Assembly: GCF_900116565.1 (NCBI RefSeq)
Contig: NZ_FPCJ01000001.1
Location: 2,166,540-2,230,539, forward strand
Reading direction: 5' to 3'
DNA length: 64,000 bases
Origin: Thermoflavifilum thermophilum
GTDB lineage: Bacteria > Bacteroidota > Bacteroidia > Chitinophagales > Chitinophagaceae
Below the pieces are notes generated by a model. That model did no database searches, was not told the origin of the DNA, and worked only from the letters and a program-made list of their open reading frames with translations. Numbering within the stretch: the stretch's first letter is position 1; every line of letters starts with the position of its first letter. Shown piece after piece: positions 45,184 through 55,467 of the stretch. Made by a program: the position numbers and the translations under genes.

Positions 45184-46827
45184 TCAGGGCATATTTTTAT
45201 ACACCTGCAGGAAGTTCCATACCGGATGGGAGGCTGGAAGCAATTCTTCCCTGCTATGCGGGCGACGATCTATTTGCCAGGAAAAATTGCGCAAGAAATA
45301 TTCTTGCAGGTTAGCATTTTTTATTGGACTCATCGAGCCAGAGGGTTCATCCCGAAAAGCAACGCGATAAACCTTCTGATCTCTGAAATAAATATCAATC
45401 ACACCACAAGATACTTTATTGATTCCAATGAATGCACCTGTATCATCCTGCACATAATATATGCTTTCGGCATTGCCGTTCACATGCATCCAATCGAGGT
45501 GATTATCGTGAAAATATCCGTAAATCGTTCTGCCTTTTACCTGGTTGAACATTCCCTTTCCAATCTGATTCACGATGATGGCATTTTCAATTAGTTGCAG
45601 CTCTTTTGCCTGCTGATTTTGGGTGCTCAGGTATATACTGTCGCCACTCAGCTGATAATCACCTATCCACACCACTGGTTGGATATAAAAGCGGAATGTG
45701 GAATCGGCAAAAGAATAATACATGCTATCAGCTACGGCCTGCAGGGAATCACTGTAGATACGTACATGATGAAATGCACTGAAATATCTTATTTCTGAAC
45801 TATCTTGTTGTGCTGAATCTGCATGGTGAAGCATCGCATCCGTCCGGGGAATAATGCCTGAAAAAAGAGTATCTGCAGCCGTATAGAGGGTATCATTTTT
45901 CATTTCATAAATCAACACAGGCTGTTGGGTGGCAAGCAAGGTATGTGTCTGGTCATGTGTTTCGGCATAACCCGCCACCACGGTTACTTTGCGGGATGTA
46001 TCACGCCATATCACATTTCCTTTAGCCATGCCTATGCCTTTTTCTCTGACATAAAACAAACTGTCGGCGGTCGTCATCTGGCTGCTGTCTGAGATTACCG
46101 ATCGGCTGGCAAACATAGCTTCGCCCAGATCGGTGTTGTAATAACCATCGCGGGTATGAATAACAGTAGCACTGTCCTGCAGATGAATCACGGTAGGTGC
46201 CACAAAATAGGCAGTATGGGTATCGGTATGATATACGAGCGTGTCTGTGCTTAAAGTATATTGCGGGTCTTTCAGTTTCACCCGATGCTGAAAAAACGCC
46301 TGATGCAAATCGGTATAATAAGTTGCTGACTGGCTGGTAAGAGTGGTTTGCTGGCTCACCAGCCTGCCACCTTGCTGATATTGGGCAACATGTTTATTCA
46401 AATCATAGGTTAAGGTTTCGGTGTACAAGGTCATCTGTGCATCTTGCAGGCGCACATGTCCTGAAAGGGTGGCCAGTTTTTCATTTCCCAGATAATGCAG
46501 ATAATCACCATAAGCATGCACACTATCGGCCTGGTTGATATGGATATGGCCATAAGCATCCACCACATTGATGGTGTTGTTTTTGTAAGCACTGTCGCAT
46601 GAAAAGAGCGTGTTGCCCTGTTGCAGCATGACGTGCCCCATCAGTTTGGTGATGTCAGAATCTTTTTTCTGAATGCCAATCAGGGAATCTGCATGAATGA
46701 TGTAAATAATTTTCACACTATCGCTGCGGGCAGCCGGCTGTTGAGCGTATGCTGATCGAGAAAGGCCAATGCAACCCATCCACGCAATGAGTCCTATGCT
46801 AATTATTCGATTCATTGCAAAAGGCAT
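45184..46827 (-). CDS. OstA-like (LptA/OstA-domain) periplasmic protein
   Basis: A 547 aa exported protein made of repeated OstA/LptA beta-jellyroll strands ('ITKLMGHVMLQQGNTLFSCDSAYKN', 'EKLATLSGHVRLQDAQMTLYTETLTYD', 'MAKGNVIWRDTSRKVTV'). These strands stack into an LPS-carrying bridge in LptA and the LptD N-domain. The signal peptide is best fitted from the second ATG at 46815 ('MNRIISIGLIAW'), ending 'SAYAQQ'. It is much longer than LptA (~180 aa). LptD itself is encoded 3 kb away, so an LPS-transport role is plausible but unproven. Confidence 0.82.
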   Translation of the reverse strand: MPFAMNRIISIGLIAWMGCIGLSRSAYAQQPAARSDSVKIIYIIHADSLIGIQKKDSDITKLMGHVMLQQGNTLFSCDSAYKNNTINVVDAYGHIHINQADSVHAYGDYLHYLGNEKLATLSGHVRLQDAQMTLYTETLTYDLNKHVAQYQQGGRLVSQQTTLTSQSATYYTDLHQAFFQHRVKLKDPQYTLSTDTLVYHTDTHTAYFVAPTVIHLQDSATVIHTRDGYYNTDLGEAMFASRSVISDSSQMTTADSLFYVREKGIGMAKGNVIWRDTSRKVTVVAGYAETHDQTHTLLATQQPVLIYEMKNDTLYTAADTLFSGIIPRTDAMLHHADSAQQDSSEIRYFSAFHHVRIYSDSLQAVADSMYYSFADSTFRFYIQPVVWIGDYQLSGDSIYLSTQNQQAKELQLIENAIIVNQIGKGMFNQVKGRTIYGYFHDNHLDWMHVNGNAESIYYVQDDTGAFIGINKVSCGVIDIYFRDQKVYRVAFRDEPSGSMSPIKNANLQEYFLRNFSWQIDRRPHSREELLPASHPVWNFLQVYKNMP

Positions 46828-46946
46828 AAGCAGGCTGGCAAGTTAAGGGAATTTACAGTAGCATAAGCCTGATCGTGAATTTCAGGATTTGTAAAATGGA
46901 GTTGTCTATGCGGTGTGGAATCAAATAGCAGCTACTGGATGCAGAT

Positions 46947-47933
46947 TTACCGATGATCTGACGAAGGAGTTATCATGTAAATAGTATCTGGCGTCAAGGG
47001 TTGTATTTTTTGCCGGCCACCAAAGATCGAAAAATGGACATAGCGGTGAGGGTTAAGCCGCAAATCTTCCAGCAGGCGGTTTAGGTTGGCGGTAGATTGT
47101 TCCAGGTTATGATATAGCTGGGGATTGTTGAGCAGGGCTCCCAGCGATCCCTGGCCACGGTTGATTTTATCGAGAATTTGCTGCAGGTCATTCAGCGAAT
47201 GATTGAGTTGATCGGTCAGCTGTTGCCAATGCACAGCTGCCAGTTGACCGGTAAGTTGTTGGGTGTTGGCAAGGATAGCATGCAGGGTATCTTTTTGTGA
47301 ATTTAAGCCGGCTACAAACTGATTCACCTGTTGTATGATCTGACGGGTTTGGGCGGTGGCCTCATCCAGATGGGCAAGAGTGTTTTTCAGAGAGGCGATG
47401 GAAGCCTGTAAATCTTGCCGGGTAGCGGGCGATAGCAGGGCATGGACATCCAGCAGCACGGTATCTACTTCAGCCAATGTGTGCTGCAGTTGCAAGGAAA
47501 GAGGAGAAAGCTGCCGGGTAAGTTCACCGGTTAATGAGCTGGGTGGAGCACTTTGCAGGGTGTCACCGTTTTTTAGCCATTGGGGAGCATCGCCCATATC
47601 AATTCGGATGCTTTTGGGGCTTAGCAGATCAGGGCTATAGATACTGGCCGTGGAATTGACAGGAATGCGCACATTTTTATTGAGATTCAGTTTTACGATC
47701 ACCACATCAGGCTCACGCGGTGAAAGCTGCATGCCCGTAACCCGGCCCACCAGCAATCCATTCACCACAACCGGGCTGGAGATATTCAATCCCTGCACAT
47801 CGTGATATTTTACATACAGGTTTCTGCCCGAGCCAAACAAATTGCTGCCTTTCAGCACATTAAAGCCAATGATCAGCAAGGTAACACTTACAATTGTTAG
47901 AGCGCCGATTTTGGTTTCGTTGGATATTTTCAC
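46947..47933 (-). CDS. MlaD-like MCE-domain lipid transport protein
   Basis: A 328 aa membrane-anchored MCE protein that probably binds phospholipid for transport between the membranes. The preferred start is GTG at 47933, giving 'MKISNETKIGALTIVSVTLLIIGFNVL', the usual Bacteroidota opening with one N-terminal helix; a TTG at 47957 is the longer option. The MCE domain spans about 37-115 ('LYVKYHDVQGLNISSPVVVNGLLVGRVTGM'). The C-terminal half is a helical, Gln/Leu-rich region, likely coiled coil. No permease or ATPase partner is adjacent. Confidence 0.85.
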   Translation of the reverse strand: MKISNETKIGALTIVSVTLLIIGFNVLKGSNLFGSGRNLYVKYHDVQGLNISSPVVVNGLLVGRVTGMQLSPREPDVVIVKLNLNKNVRIPVNSTASIYSPDLLSPKSIRIDMGDAPQWLKNGDTLQSAPPSSLTGELTRQLSPLSLQLQHTLAEVDTVLLDVHALLSPATRQDLQASIASLKNTLAHLDEATAQTRQIIQQVNQFVAGLNSQKDTLHAILANTQQLTGQLAAVHWQQLTDQLNHSLNDLQQILDKINRGQGSLGALLNNPQLYHNLEQSTANLNRLLEDLRLNPHRYVHFSIFGGRQKIQPLTPDTIYMITPSSDHR

Positions 47934-48090
47934 GGGATGCCAATTATGTTTTACCAAACAAACATACAGAAAAATCCTGACTGGGCAGGAAACAGTCCCG
48001 GATCGTAATCCACACTTCAGGATAATTTTGCCGGCTGGAAATAATGAAATTCCCGCTTTTTCATTGCAAATCGTAAATTATCTTTAACCC

Positions 48091-48765
48091 ATGGATGTGA
48101 AGATCGAACCCAGCTGGAAAGCATTGCTGGATGAAGAATTCCAGCAACCTTATTTTGCACAAATTGCAAACCATCTGAAAACGGAAAAGCAGATGGGTAA
48201 AACCATTTATCCGCCGGGCAGGCTAATTTTCAATGCTTTTGAACAGACACCGTTTGATCGGGTGAAGGTGGTGTTGCTGGGGCAAGATCCTTACCACGGA
48301 CCGGGACAGGCGCATGGCTTATGTTTTTCCGTACCCGCGGGAGTAGCTTTTCCGCCTTCGCTGGTAAACATTTTTCGGGAGTTGCAGGATGATTTGGGTG
48401 TGCCTGTACCCAGAAGCGGCGATCTAAGCCCATGGGCCAGGCAGGGTGTTTTGCTGCTCAATGCTATCCTTACCGTGCGTGCAGGAGAACCGGCTTCACA
48501 CAGCAAAATAGGTTGGGAACGCTTTACGGATGCAGTGATCCGCAAAATATCCGAACTGAAATCGGGCGTTGTATTTCTGCTTTGGGGGCGCTTCGCACAA
48601 AGCAAAGAAGTGTTGATTGATACAAGTAAGCATCATGTGCTCAAGGCTGCTCATCCGTCGCCTTACTCTGCAGAGCGGGGTTTTTTCGGTTGCCGGCATT
48701 TTTCAAAAACCAATGCTATTTTGATACAGCAAAAACAATCGCCTATTGACTGGCGGTTGCATTAA
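48091..48765 (+). CDS. ung: Ung, uracil-DNA glycosylase (family 1)
   Basis: Removes uracil from DNA to start base excision repair (224 aa). The catalytic Asp lies in the water-activating loop '[14 protein letters not shown]' (about residues 62-75), and the catalytic His is in the DNA-intercalation loop '[11 protein letters not shown]' near residue 185. The gene is 19 nt ahead of plsC. A TATCTTTA sequence ends four nt before its ATG and may be the promoter -7 box. Confidence 0.97.
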   Translation: MDVKIEPSWKALLDEEFQQPYFAQIANHLKTEKQMGKTIYPPGRLIFNAFEQTPFDRVKVVLLGQDPYHGPGQAHGLCFSVPAGVAFPPSLVNIFRELQDDLGVPVPRSGDLSPWARQGVLLLNAILTVRAGEPASHSKIGWERFTDAVIRKISELKSGVVFLLWGRFAQSKEVLIDTSKHHVLKAAHPSPYSAERGFFGCRHFSKTNAILIQQKQSPIDWRLH

Positions 48766-48784
48766 CGAAACAAAATTGTGTTTG

Positions 48785-49573
48785 ATGATTGAACGTCGTA
48801 CCATTCCATACTGGCAAAGAGTAATTTTTGGTGCATTTGCTGTATATGTGGCATTGCTTTTTCTTGTCACGATGTTGCTGACTGCTTTGTATGTGGCCAT
48901 TTGCTATTTATGTTTTCACGAACCGCGCCGCACAGCCATGGTGCTGAAAGGTTATCGGGTGTGGATGAGTATTTTTTTGCCGCTGGCCGGATGCAGAATC
49001 CGCATTCGCGGCCGGGAAAGACTGAAAGGACGAGGGCCTTTTGTGGTGGTAGCCAACCATCGTTCCTTTGTAGATATTCTGGTGATGACACCTTTTGTAC
49101 CCGGAGTAAACAAAACATTAGCCAAAAAAGAATTTGCTTCCATACCTGTTTTCAGTTTAATTTATCGTGCAGGATCTGTTTTGGTTGATCGGAAAAATCC
49201 TGCCAGCCGTGCAAAAAGCTACGAAGCCATGAAAGAAGTGTTGCAGCAGGGTATGCACATGATCATTTATCCTGAAGGCACACGCAATACGACTACTGAG
49301 CCCTTGCGACCTTTTCAAGATGGTGCTTTCGCCCTGGCCATTGAAACCCAACGGCCCATCGTACCCGCCGTGTTGTTTCACACCGAAAAGATTCTTCCGC
49401 CCGGTGCTGGCCTGTATTTCCGACCGCATCGAATAGAACTGCATTTTTTGCCACCCGTATCAGTAGAGGGCTACGACCGCAATCAGGTACAGGAGTTGAA
49501 GCAGCAAGTATTTTCACTCATGAAACAATATTACGTGCAATGCCTTCAGCACACTCACTGGAATAAATCGTAA
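48785..49573 (+). CDS. PlsC-type 1-acyl-sn-glycerol-3-phosphate acyltransferase
   Basis: Membrane-associated acyltransferase making phosphatidic acid (262 aa). The start is ATG 48785 ('MIERRTIPYWQRV'); the longer frame begins at a TTG inside ung. Two N-terminal hydrophobic helices precede the catalytic 'NHRSFVD' (H-x4-D) and the substrate motif 'YPEGTRN'. Its 3' end overlaps the convergent lptD by 19 nt. Confidence 0.92.
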   Translation: MIERRTIPYWQRVIFGAFAVYVALLFLVTMLLTALYVAICYLCFHEPRRTAMVLKGYRVWMSIFLPLAGCRIRIRGRERLKGRGPFVVVANHRSFVDILVMTPFVPGVNKTLAKKEFASIPVFSLIYRAGSVLVDRKNPASRAKSYEAMKEVLQQGMHMIIYPEGTRNTTTEPLRPFQDGAFALAIETQRPIVPAVLFHTEKILPPGAGLYFRPHRIELHFLPPVSVEGYDRNQVQELKQQVFSLMKQYYVQCLQHTHWNKS

Positions 49574-52206
49574 AACTGTCTTGTGCGGTTAAACTTCAGA
49601 TCATGCAATACTCCAGCCACCGGATTGATGGTGATGCTAAATGATTTGTAGAAACCATAAGGAATGATGCTGATGTTCATCCGCCAACAGTGTAGATCAC
49701 GTGTAAGATTGATGGTGGTATAAGTGAGTTGCCTGAGACGAAAATCAAATCCGCTGCTGATGCTTACCTTCCATTTGGGAGTGAGATTAAAATCGCCGCT
49801 GAAAATAAGCGACTGATTGAAAATAGTAGTATCGCGCTTGTAATCGGGAGTTCGCGTGCGGTTAAAACTCAAACTGTAACTCATATTCAGGCTCCAGGGA
49901 ATACTGAAATCAACCATGTCTGCAAAATTTCTTGGCCTGGCAAGCATTTCCTGCTCCTGCTGCAAAGTGGTTACTTCTGTTGTGGCATTTTCTTGGGTTG
50001 GCTGGTTTGCAGATTTTTTTTCATTCGATTGTGAACGGAAGGAAGTACTTAGTGCAATGTTTCCGCTTCGGAGTTTACCGGGCGAATATCTGCCCGTTTG
50101 CCATACATAGCGATTAATATCTCTGCCAGTGGAATCCTGTACATAAGGATCGATGATACCGGATGCGGATAAATTAATTTTATCAAACAGAGTCGTACTG
50201 GCTGAAAGACTGAATGGACTTAGTTTCAGGGAATCAGCATAAAAATTATAGGCGCTGTTAATGCTAAATGTATTTAAAAGTTGAATTTTCTTTTCATGAT
50301 TCACGGTATCTTTTTTGGAAAATACTTTCATTTCCAGATTATTATTGATTCCAAAGTTTAATCCCCCAAACCGGCCATAGGCGGGAGGTCCGTATATCGA
50401 GCCATCAAATACAGAAACCTGTTGCTTGTATCCGTTGGTATCAACCTGCACCAGGTAGTAATATTTGCTTCCGAGATCAGGCTGATATGACACCCCTATG
50501 GTAGGCGTAAGCACGTGTCGGATAGCTTTGATTTTTCCATGTTTGAACTGTACCAGACCATATAATCGGGTACTGAAGGAAGCACCAGTTGTAAGCTGGG
50601 TGGTCGGGAAAAAGCCGTATTGATAAGTGCTGTCGAGCTTGTTTAATTTTGGATCAAAATGCAAAAACATTTTGCGGGTATAAAACGTTTGGCTCAGCCC
50701 TATGCTGGGTGAAAATGTAAAATATTTGAAAGCCGGCAGTGACAGACTGATGGGGATGCTGTGTTGAATACCGCTTTGAAATTTTTTGAAAAAGCTGGGT
50801 TTCAGAAATTCCGTGTCAATAAAACTTACACTGTTGGATGCCTGCATGTTGTATCCGACGCCAATTTTCTGATACCATTTGGGGATACCTGAAAAATTAC
50901 GGGATTGAAACGGATAAACAGTGTTCATGGTAAACGTCAGCTGCGGGAAAGCAATGTTTACCTGGCGGGTTGATGTGTTCTGGCTGTGGTTGGCACTCAA
51001 CGTGAGGTTGAAGGGTGAGCCCTGCCAGGTTTTGGAAAATGCAATAGATGAGTTAAGTGTATTGTTTAGCCTGATTTGTGGATCTGTTACATTATACAGG
51101 TTGTAGGTTGAAGTACCTGCATTCACGCTCGCCGAAAAATTGATCCCGGGATGTGCTTTGGGATCAATGCTGTGCGACCACATGATACGAAAATCTTTCG
51201 AGTGCTGAAAATCCGGTGTTTTGGGATCACCAAAACGGGTGTTGGCAATGCTCAGGTTCATACTTCCGCTGTAGCGGTAACGTTTCCGATAGGTAGGATT
51301 GATGGTAATATCCCAGCTTCCATACGAATACACATCGCCGCGAATGGTCATATCAAAATAAGGTCCCATGCCCAGATAATATCCCAATCCTGTAAGGCCA
51401 ATACCCTTTTGCTGGGTAACAGTATATGCGGGTGGCAGCAAGCCGGTGCGTTGGCCGGTGGAAAGTGGAAAAATGAAAAACGGCAAATACAACGGTGTAG
51501 GCACGCCTTCAAATTCCAGTTCTGCATTGCGGGCTACGATAAGTTTATTGGCAATCACCTTGGCTTGTCCAATATGAATGGCAAAATGAGGTGTATCCAG
51601 ATCACAGGTGGTGTACCAGCCATTGGCACCAAACACCGTATTGTTGTTTACTATCTTCGATTTTTCACTGTGCAGAAAACCTTCTCCCTGTTGTGTGGTG
51701 GTATTGAAAATGATGCCCTTTTTGGTTTTGAAATCATACTTAATAGTGTCCGATAAAAAAGTTTGTTGTCCATCTTTGAATACAGGTGCTTCATGCGGTA
51801 ATCCGAGGCTATCGAGCACATAATAAGCCGTAACGATGGAAGTATGTTGATCCAGATTAATCCGATCGGCTTTTAATTCATAATTTTTGTAAGTTGTTCT
51901 GGCCTGATCATAGAGATAAATTTTTTGTGATTGCATATCCATCACAATCGAATCATGTGCCTGGTATTGTACCGGTGCATCCAGTGCATCTTTGGAGAAG
52001 CGAATAAGGGAAGTATCGGGTTTCAGGGTATCGGATACGGAACCCGTTTGCAGCGGCCTAATAGCTGGCAATAAAGTATCCTTGCCTGCGTTAGCAGAGG
52101 CAGACAGGGTAGAAGTTTGTTGTGCAGACAGCAGATGGCTACTCAGCAAACATAGCAACAGCCCGATAACTGATGATTTTCCGTTATTTTTGCTGAGTAA
52201 AGCCAT
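49555..52206 (-). CDS. lptD: LptD-like outer-membrane LPS assembly protein
   Basis: An 883 aa outer-membrane protein that inserts LPS into the outer leaflet. The signal peptide ends 'LLSAQQ' near residue 29 after ATG 52206; the longer frame starts at TTG. The N-terminal domain (about 60-220) has OstA jellyroll strands ('SQKIYLYDQARTTYKNYELKADRINLD') and the remainder is a large beta barrel. Family feature 'PTPLYLPFFIFPLSTGQRTGLLPP' (about 235-258) marks the LptD/OstA C-terminal domain. It lacks the paired disulfide Cys arrangement of E. coli, having few Cys residues, as in other Bacteroidota. Confidence 0.85.
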   Translation of the reverse strand: MALLSKNNGKSSVIGLLLCLLSSHLLSAQQTSTLSASANAGKDTLLPAIRPLQTGSVSDTLKPDTSLIRFSKDALDAPVQYQAHDSIVMDMQSQKIYLYDQARTTYKNYELKADRINLDQHTSIVTAYYVLDSLGLPHEAPVFKDGQQTFLSDTIKYDFKTKKGIIFNTTTQQGEGFLHSEKSKIVNNNTVFGANGWYTTCDLDTPHFAIHIGQAKVIANKLIVARNAELEFEGVPTPLYLPFFIFPLSTGQRTGLLPPAYTVTQQKGIGLTGLGYYLGMGPYFDMTIRGDVYSYGSWDITINPTYRKRYRYSGSMNLSIANTRFGDPKTPDFQHSKDFRIMWSHSIDPKAHPGINFSASVNAGTSTYNLYNVTDPQIRLNNTLNSSIAFSKTWQGSPFNLTLSANHSQNTSTRQVNIAFPQLTFTMNTVYPFQSRNFSGIPKWYQKIGVGYNMQASNSVSFIDTEFLKPSFFKKFQSGIQHSIPISLSLPAFKYFTFSPSIGLSQTFYTRKMFLHFDPKLNKLDSTYQYGFFPTTQLTTGASFSTRLYGLVQFKHGKIKAIRHVLTPTIGVSYQPDLGSKYYYLVQVDTNGYKQQVSVFDGSIYGPPAYGRFGGLNFGINNNLEMKVFSKKDTVNHEKKIQLLNTFSINSAYNFYADSLKLSPFSLSASTTLFDKINLSASGIIDPYVQDSTGRDINRYVWQTGRYSPGKLRSGNIALSTSFRSQSNEKKSANQPTQENATTEVTTLQQEQEMLARPRNFADMVDFSIPWSLNMSYSLSFNRTRTPDYKRDTTIFNQSLIFSGDFNLTPKWKVSISSGFDFRLRQLTYTTINLTRDLHCWRMNISIIPYGFYKSFSITINPVAGVLHDLKFNRTRQFYDLFQ

Positions 52207-52291
52207 GGTGGACAAAATTAGGTATATCCGGCATTATTCGGGGATTTCCGTGATGCCACATTATTTTTTAAAAAATTTTAACTTCTTGTGC

Positions 52292-53503
52292 ATGCCGGGT
52301 TTTAAAATGATATGTTCCGGAATTGTGTTATGGATAAGCTGGTGCATGTGGATGTTTCCTTCCCGCAGTTTTGCCCAGGCTGATACTGACCGGAAATTTA
52401 TTGTCGTACTTGATGCAGGTCACGGAGGAAGCGACGTGGGCGCACGGGGTAGTTTTTCACTCGAGAAAAATGTGGCGCTGGCAATTACATTGAAATTGGG
52501 TCAACTGCTGCAACAAACCCAGCCCGATGTAAAAGTGGTTTATACCCGAACCACAGATACATATCCTGCTCTTTACGAAAGAGCAGATCTCGCCAACAAA
52601 GTACATGCAGATTTGTTTATTTCCATCCATTGCAACTCTATGCCTTATCATCGCGTACTTGTGGGGCACCGATATGTGAGGCGCAATGGCAAACGTGTGC
52701 GTGTGCCTATTTACAAAATGGTCCGTTCCGATTCGGAAACAGGTACAGAAACTTATGTGCTGGGCCTGCATCGCATGGGACAAAAAACACAGGCCATAGA
52801 AAGTGAAATGGAGGCTGACAGCAATGACGTGGAAGCACGAGAAAATGCCTATATCGTGCATGAAAAAAATTACCAGCAAAATTATGGTGGCTTTGATCCC
52901 AGTAAACCGGAAACCTATATTCTGCTGGCATTGCACTCCTCAGCTTATTTGTCGCAAAGCATTGCTTTTGCCGATAGTGTGGAACAGGAGTTCAAACGGG
53001 TGGGTCGTCCCAGCCGCGGTGTTAAGCAAAAGGGGCTGGCTGTGCTGGCCGGTACGGCCATGCCTGCCGTGCTGGTGGAAACCGGGTTTATCAACAACCC
53101 GCGGGAAGAAAAATATTTGAATTCGCCGGAAGGTCAGCTGGAAATAGCCCAATGTATTGCACGGGCTATTGAAAAATACAAGCAGGCAGTATGGAAATAT
53201 CGTTCACTTGTTAATACAGTGCAAGAATCATTTGCAACAGATGCTCCGGCGGCACCTGTATATCGCATTCAGCTGCTGGTGAGCAACCATTACTACCGGC
53301 CTGATGATCGCATTTTTCAGCATCTGGGTATGCCAGTTGATATTGAAGACACAACTTTGAATCAACAAAAAGCATATCGCTATCTCACAGGTCGTTTTCT
53401 GCAACGCGACTCAGCAGAACAAAAACTTGACTTTGTCCGCCAGATTGGCTTTAAAGATGCTTTTATCGTAGTTTATCAACAGGGCAGTCGTGTAAATCCC
53501 TGA
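52292..53503 (+). CDS. N-acetylmuramoyl-L-alanine amidase (Amidase_3)
   Basis: Periplasmic zinc amidase that cleaves the peptide from peptidoglycan glycan (403 aa from ATG 52292). The frame is open back to 51992, but that part is antisense to lptD and is rejected. The hydrophobic 'MICSGIVLWISWCMWMF' acts as signal peptide, ending near 'SFAQ'. Zinc ligands and catalysis: 'VVLDAGHGGSDVGARG', 'ERADLANK', 'SIHCNS' and 'VETGFINNPREE'. About 110 C-terminal residues after the catalytic domain look like a small additional domain. Alternative starts are 52253 and 52307. Confidence 0.9.
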   Translation: MPGFKMICSGIVLWISWCMWMFPSRSFAQADTDRKFIVVLDAGHGGSDVGARGSFSLEKNVALAITLKLGQLLQQTQPDVKVVYTRTTDTYPALYERADLANKVHADLFISIHCNSMPYHRVLVGHRYVRRNGKRVRVPIYKMVRSDSETGTETYVLGLHRMGQKTQAIESEMEADSNDVEARENAYIVHEKNYQQNYGGFDPSKPETYILLALHSSAYLSQSIAFADSVEQEFKRVGRPSRGVKQKGLAVLAGTAMPAVLVETGFINNPREEKYLNSPEGQLEIAQCIARAIEKYKQAVWKYRSLVNTVQESFATDAPAAPVYRIQLLVSNHYYRPDDRIFQHLGMPVDIEDTTLNQQKAYRYLTGRFLQRDSAEQKLDFVRQIGFKDAFIVVYQQGSRVNP

Positions 53504-53583
53504 AGCAGATCATCATATTTTGATAATCATAATGATGAAATAGTGCAGAAGCCTTTGGCGTGCATTATCTGCTTCCCGACTAT

Positions 53584-55446
53584 TCAGGGTTTCAGCTTCA
53601 GAAAATCATCGTAAGCTACCTGCTGAATGGCGTGAGCCAGACGAATATAAGCCGGAATCAAGCTGCTGTCGCTGATCTCAGCCATCACATATCGGGGGTT
53701 GTTGTTCAGCAATGCTACATAACCCTGAGGCGTTACAAAGCCAGTGCCTGTGAAAAAATTATAGTCGGCAAATTCGGGTGTATATGGATTGAATAAATTT
53801 CTGCTCCAGGGATAGCGCTTGTGAGCCGGAATATGCAGCTGATTGAGCAAGGTGGCGGCAATATCCAGCTGAGAACTGATTCTGTGCATCACGATGCCCC
53901 GCCATTGCGGGCTGATGACTTCACCGGCAAAAATCAATGGAATCCGATGTCGCAGTTTCTCTTCCAATGCCCTGGGAAACTGAGATTCATGGCTATGGTC
54001 GGCTACCAGCACCCATAAGGTATTTTTAAACCATGTTTCATGTTGTGTCGCATGCAGCAAAGCACCCAAGGCAGCATCTGTATAATGCATGGAATTGATG
54101 AACGGAATCTGATAGGGCGATACCTGCAGGGTGTCCGGTGCAGGAATATCATACGGAATATGTGAACTCAAAGTATACCAGCAGTAAAAAAACGGAGTAT
54201 CTGTTTGTTGCAGCTGTTGCAGCAAAATTTTCCAGATGATGCCGTCGGGAATGCCCAATGCCCCTCTGGGCAGGCTTGCTGGCAAATCGTGTCCATCCCG
54301 TACCCAATCAAAATGTTTATTAAAGGCATAGGCCCTTAAATTCCCAAAATCAAGCTGTCCGCCATACAAAAAGCCAGTATGGTATCCCACACGTTGCAGA
54401 TCTTCATTGATACCCGGCAAATGCACGGTCATCTGCGGATCATCGCATACTGATACACCACTTGTGGCTGGAAATGCACTCAGGATGGCGGGAATTCCCT
54501 GGTCTGATACATGTCCGCTGGCATATAAACTATCGAAATAAATTCCCTGTTGAATGAGGCTATCTAATGTAGGCGTAATCACAGGATTCACTCCGTCGGC
54601 TGTAAAGCTTTCCAGGATAATGAGTATAATGTTTGGTCGGGAAGTGGTGAGAATGGTTGGGATAGTATCTTTCGGAACCGCGTACAAACTATCCACAATT
54701 TGATGCGCTTCGGCATCAGAGAAGTAATGGTAGGGATTATAACGTTCATGGCTGTAATGGCTCAGCAGATTTCTAACCAGATTCCAGGTGGGATTTACGG
54801 CTGCATCATTCAGCATGCTGTGTGTAGAAAAATAACTAATGCTTTCACTGATGGGGAAGCGCTTCCAGCCTCCGCGAATGCCTGTAAACAATAGAAACCC
54901 TATGCTGACTAATGATAGCAAACCTATACCTACCCTGTGGGCAATGCTGTTGGATATATGCAAGGTGCGGATGTGTACATAACGGATGTATATCCATGCA
55001 TATACTGCATCCAGCAAAATGGTGCATCCGAAAAACAAAAACGTGAGCTGCCACGAGGCAGTATGAAACACTTCCGAGGGATGCCTGAAATGAGCAAGCG
55101 CTTCATAATTTAATTTCGACTGCCATTCTGTATATACCGCAGCCTCTCCATAAGCAATGCTTCCGTGTATGAATAGGAAGAATAAAACAACAAAAAGAGA
55201 GATCTGTTTCAATACATGTTTGCCCGTCATATATCCACCGAGCATCAGCAGGAACGGGATAACCATCGAATAGCAAGCGGTGGAAATATCGAGCGGCAAT
55301 GCATATCGGAATGATAACAATAATTCCCGAAAAGAAAAATTAGCTACCTGTACATGATTCACCACGAAAAACAGCATCCGGTTGCAAGCAAACACCAACA
55401 ACCAGAATAAAAATAATTTCACCAGCCAGCGGATAATCTGTCCCAT
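53584..55446 (-). CDS. LTA-synthase-like membrane sulfatase-fold protein
   Basis: A 620 aa inner-membrane protein: four to five N-terminal helices (to about residue 190), then an extracytoplasmic alkaline-phosphatase-superfamily domain. The metal and nucleophile region is 'ILIILESFTADGVNPVITPTLDSL' with Glu and Thr, and a later 'VADHSHESQFP' gives Asp-His ligands. The closest known classes are LtaS and phosphoethanolamine/phosphoglycerol transferases. As this is a Gram-negative with no lipoteichoic acid, a headgroup transferase onto lipid or glycan is more likely. Confidence 0.82.
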   Translation of the reverse strand: MGQIIRWLVKLFLFWLLVFACNRMLFFVVNHVQVANFSFRELLLSFRYALPLDISTACYSMVIPFLLMLGGYMTGKHVLKQISLFVVLFFLFIHGSIAYGEAAVYTEWQSKLNYEALAHFRHPSEVFHTASWQLTFLFFGCTILLDAVYAWIYIRYVHIRTLHISNSIAHRVGIGLLSLVSIGFLLFTGIRGGWKRFPISESISYFSTHSMLNDAAVNPTWNLVRNLLSHYSHERYNPYHYFSDAEAHQIVDSLYAVPKDTIPTILTTSRPNIILIILESFTADGVNPVITPTLDSLIQQGIYFDSLYASGHVSDQGIPAILSAFPATSGVSVCDDPQMTVHLPGINEDLQRVGYHTGFLYGGQLDFGNLRAYAFNKHFDWVRDGHDLPASLPRGALGIPDGIIWKILLQQLQQTDTPFFYCWYTLSSHIPYDIPAPDTLQVSPYQIPFINSMHYTDAALGALLHATQHETWFKNTLWVLVADHSHESQFPRALEEKLRHRIPLIFAGEVISPQWRGIVMHRISSQLDIAATLLNQLHIPAHKRYPWSRNLFNPYTPEFADYNFFTGTGFVTPQGYVALLNNNPRYVMAEISDSSLIPAYIRLAHAIQQVAYDDFLKLKP

Positions 55447-55467
55447 CAGGCTATTGCATCAGGCGCG

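Noticed and set aside
51992-52291. N-terminal 100 codons of the amidase frame
   Set aside because: This part is antisense to lptD and precedes a clear signal peptide starting near 52292-52307; it is not family-like.
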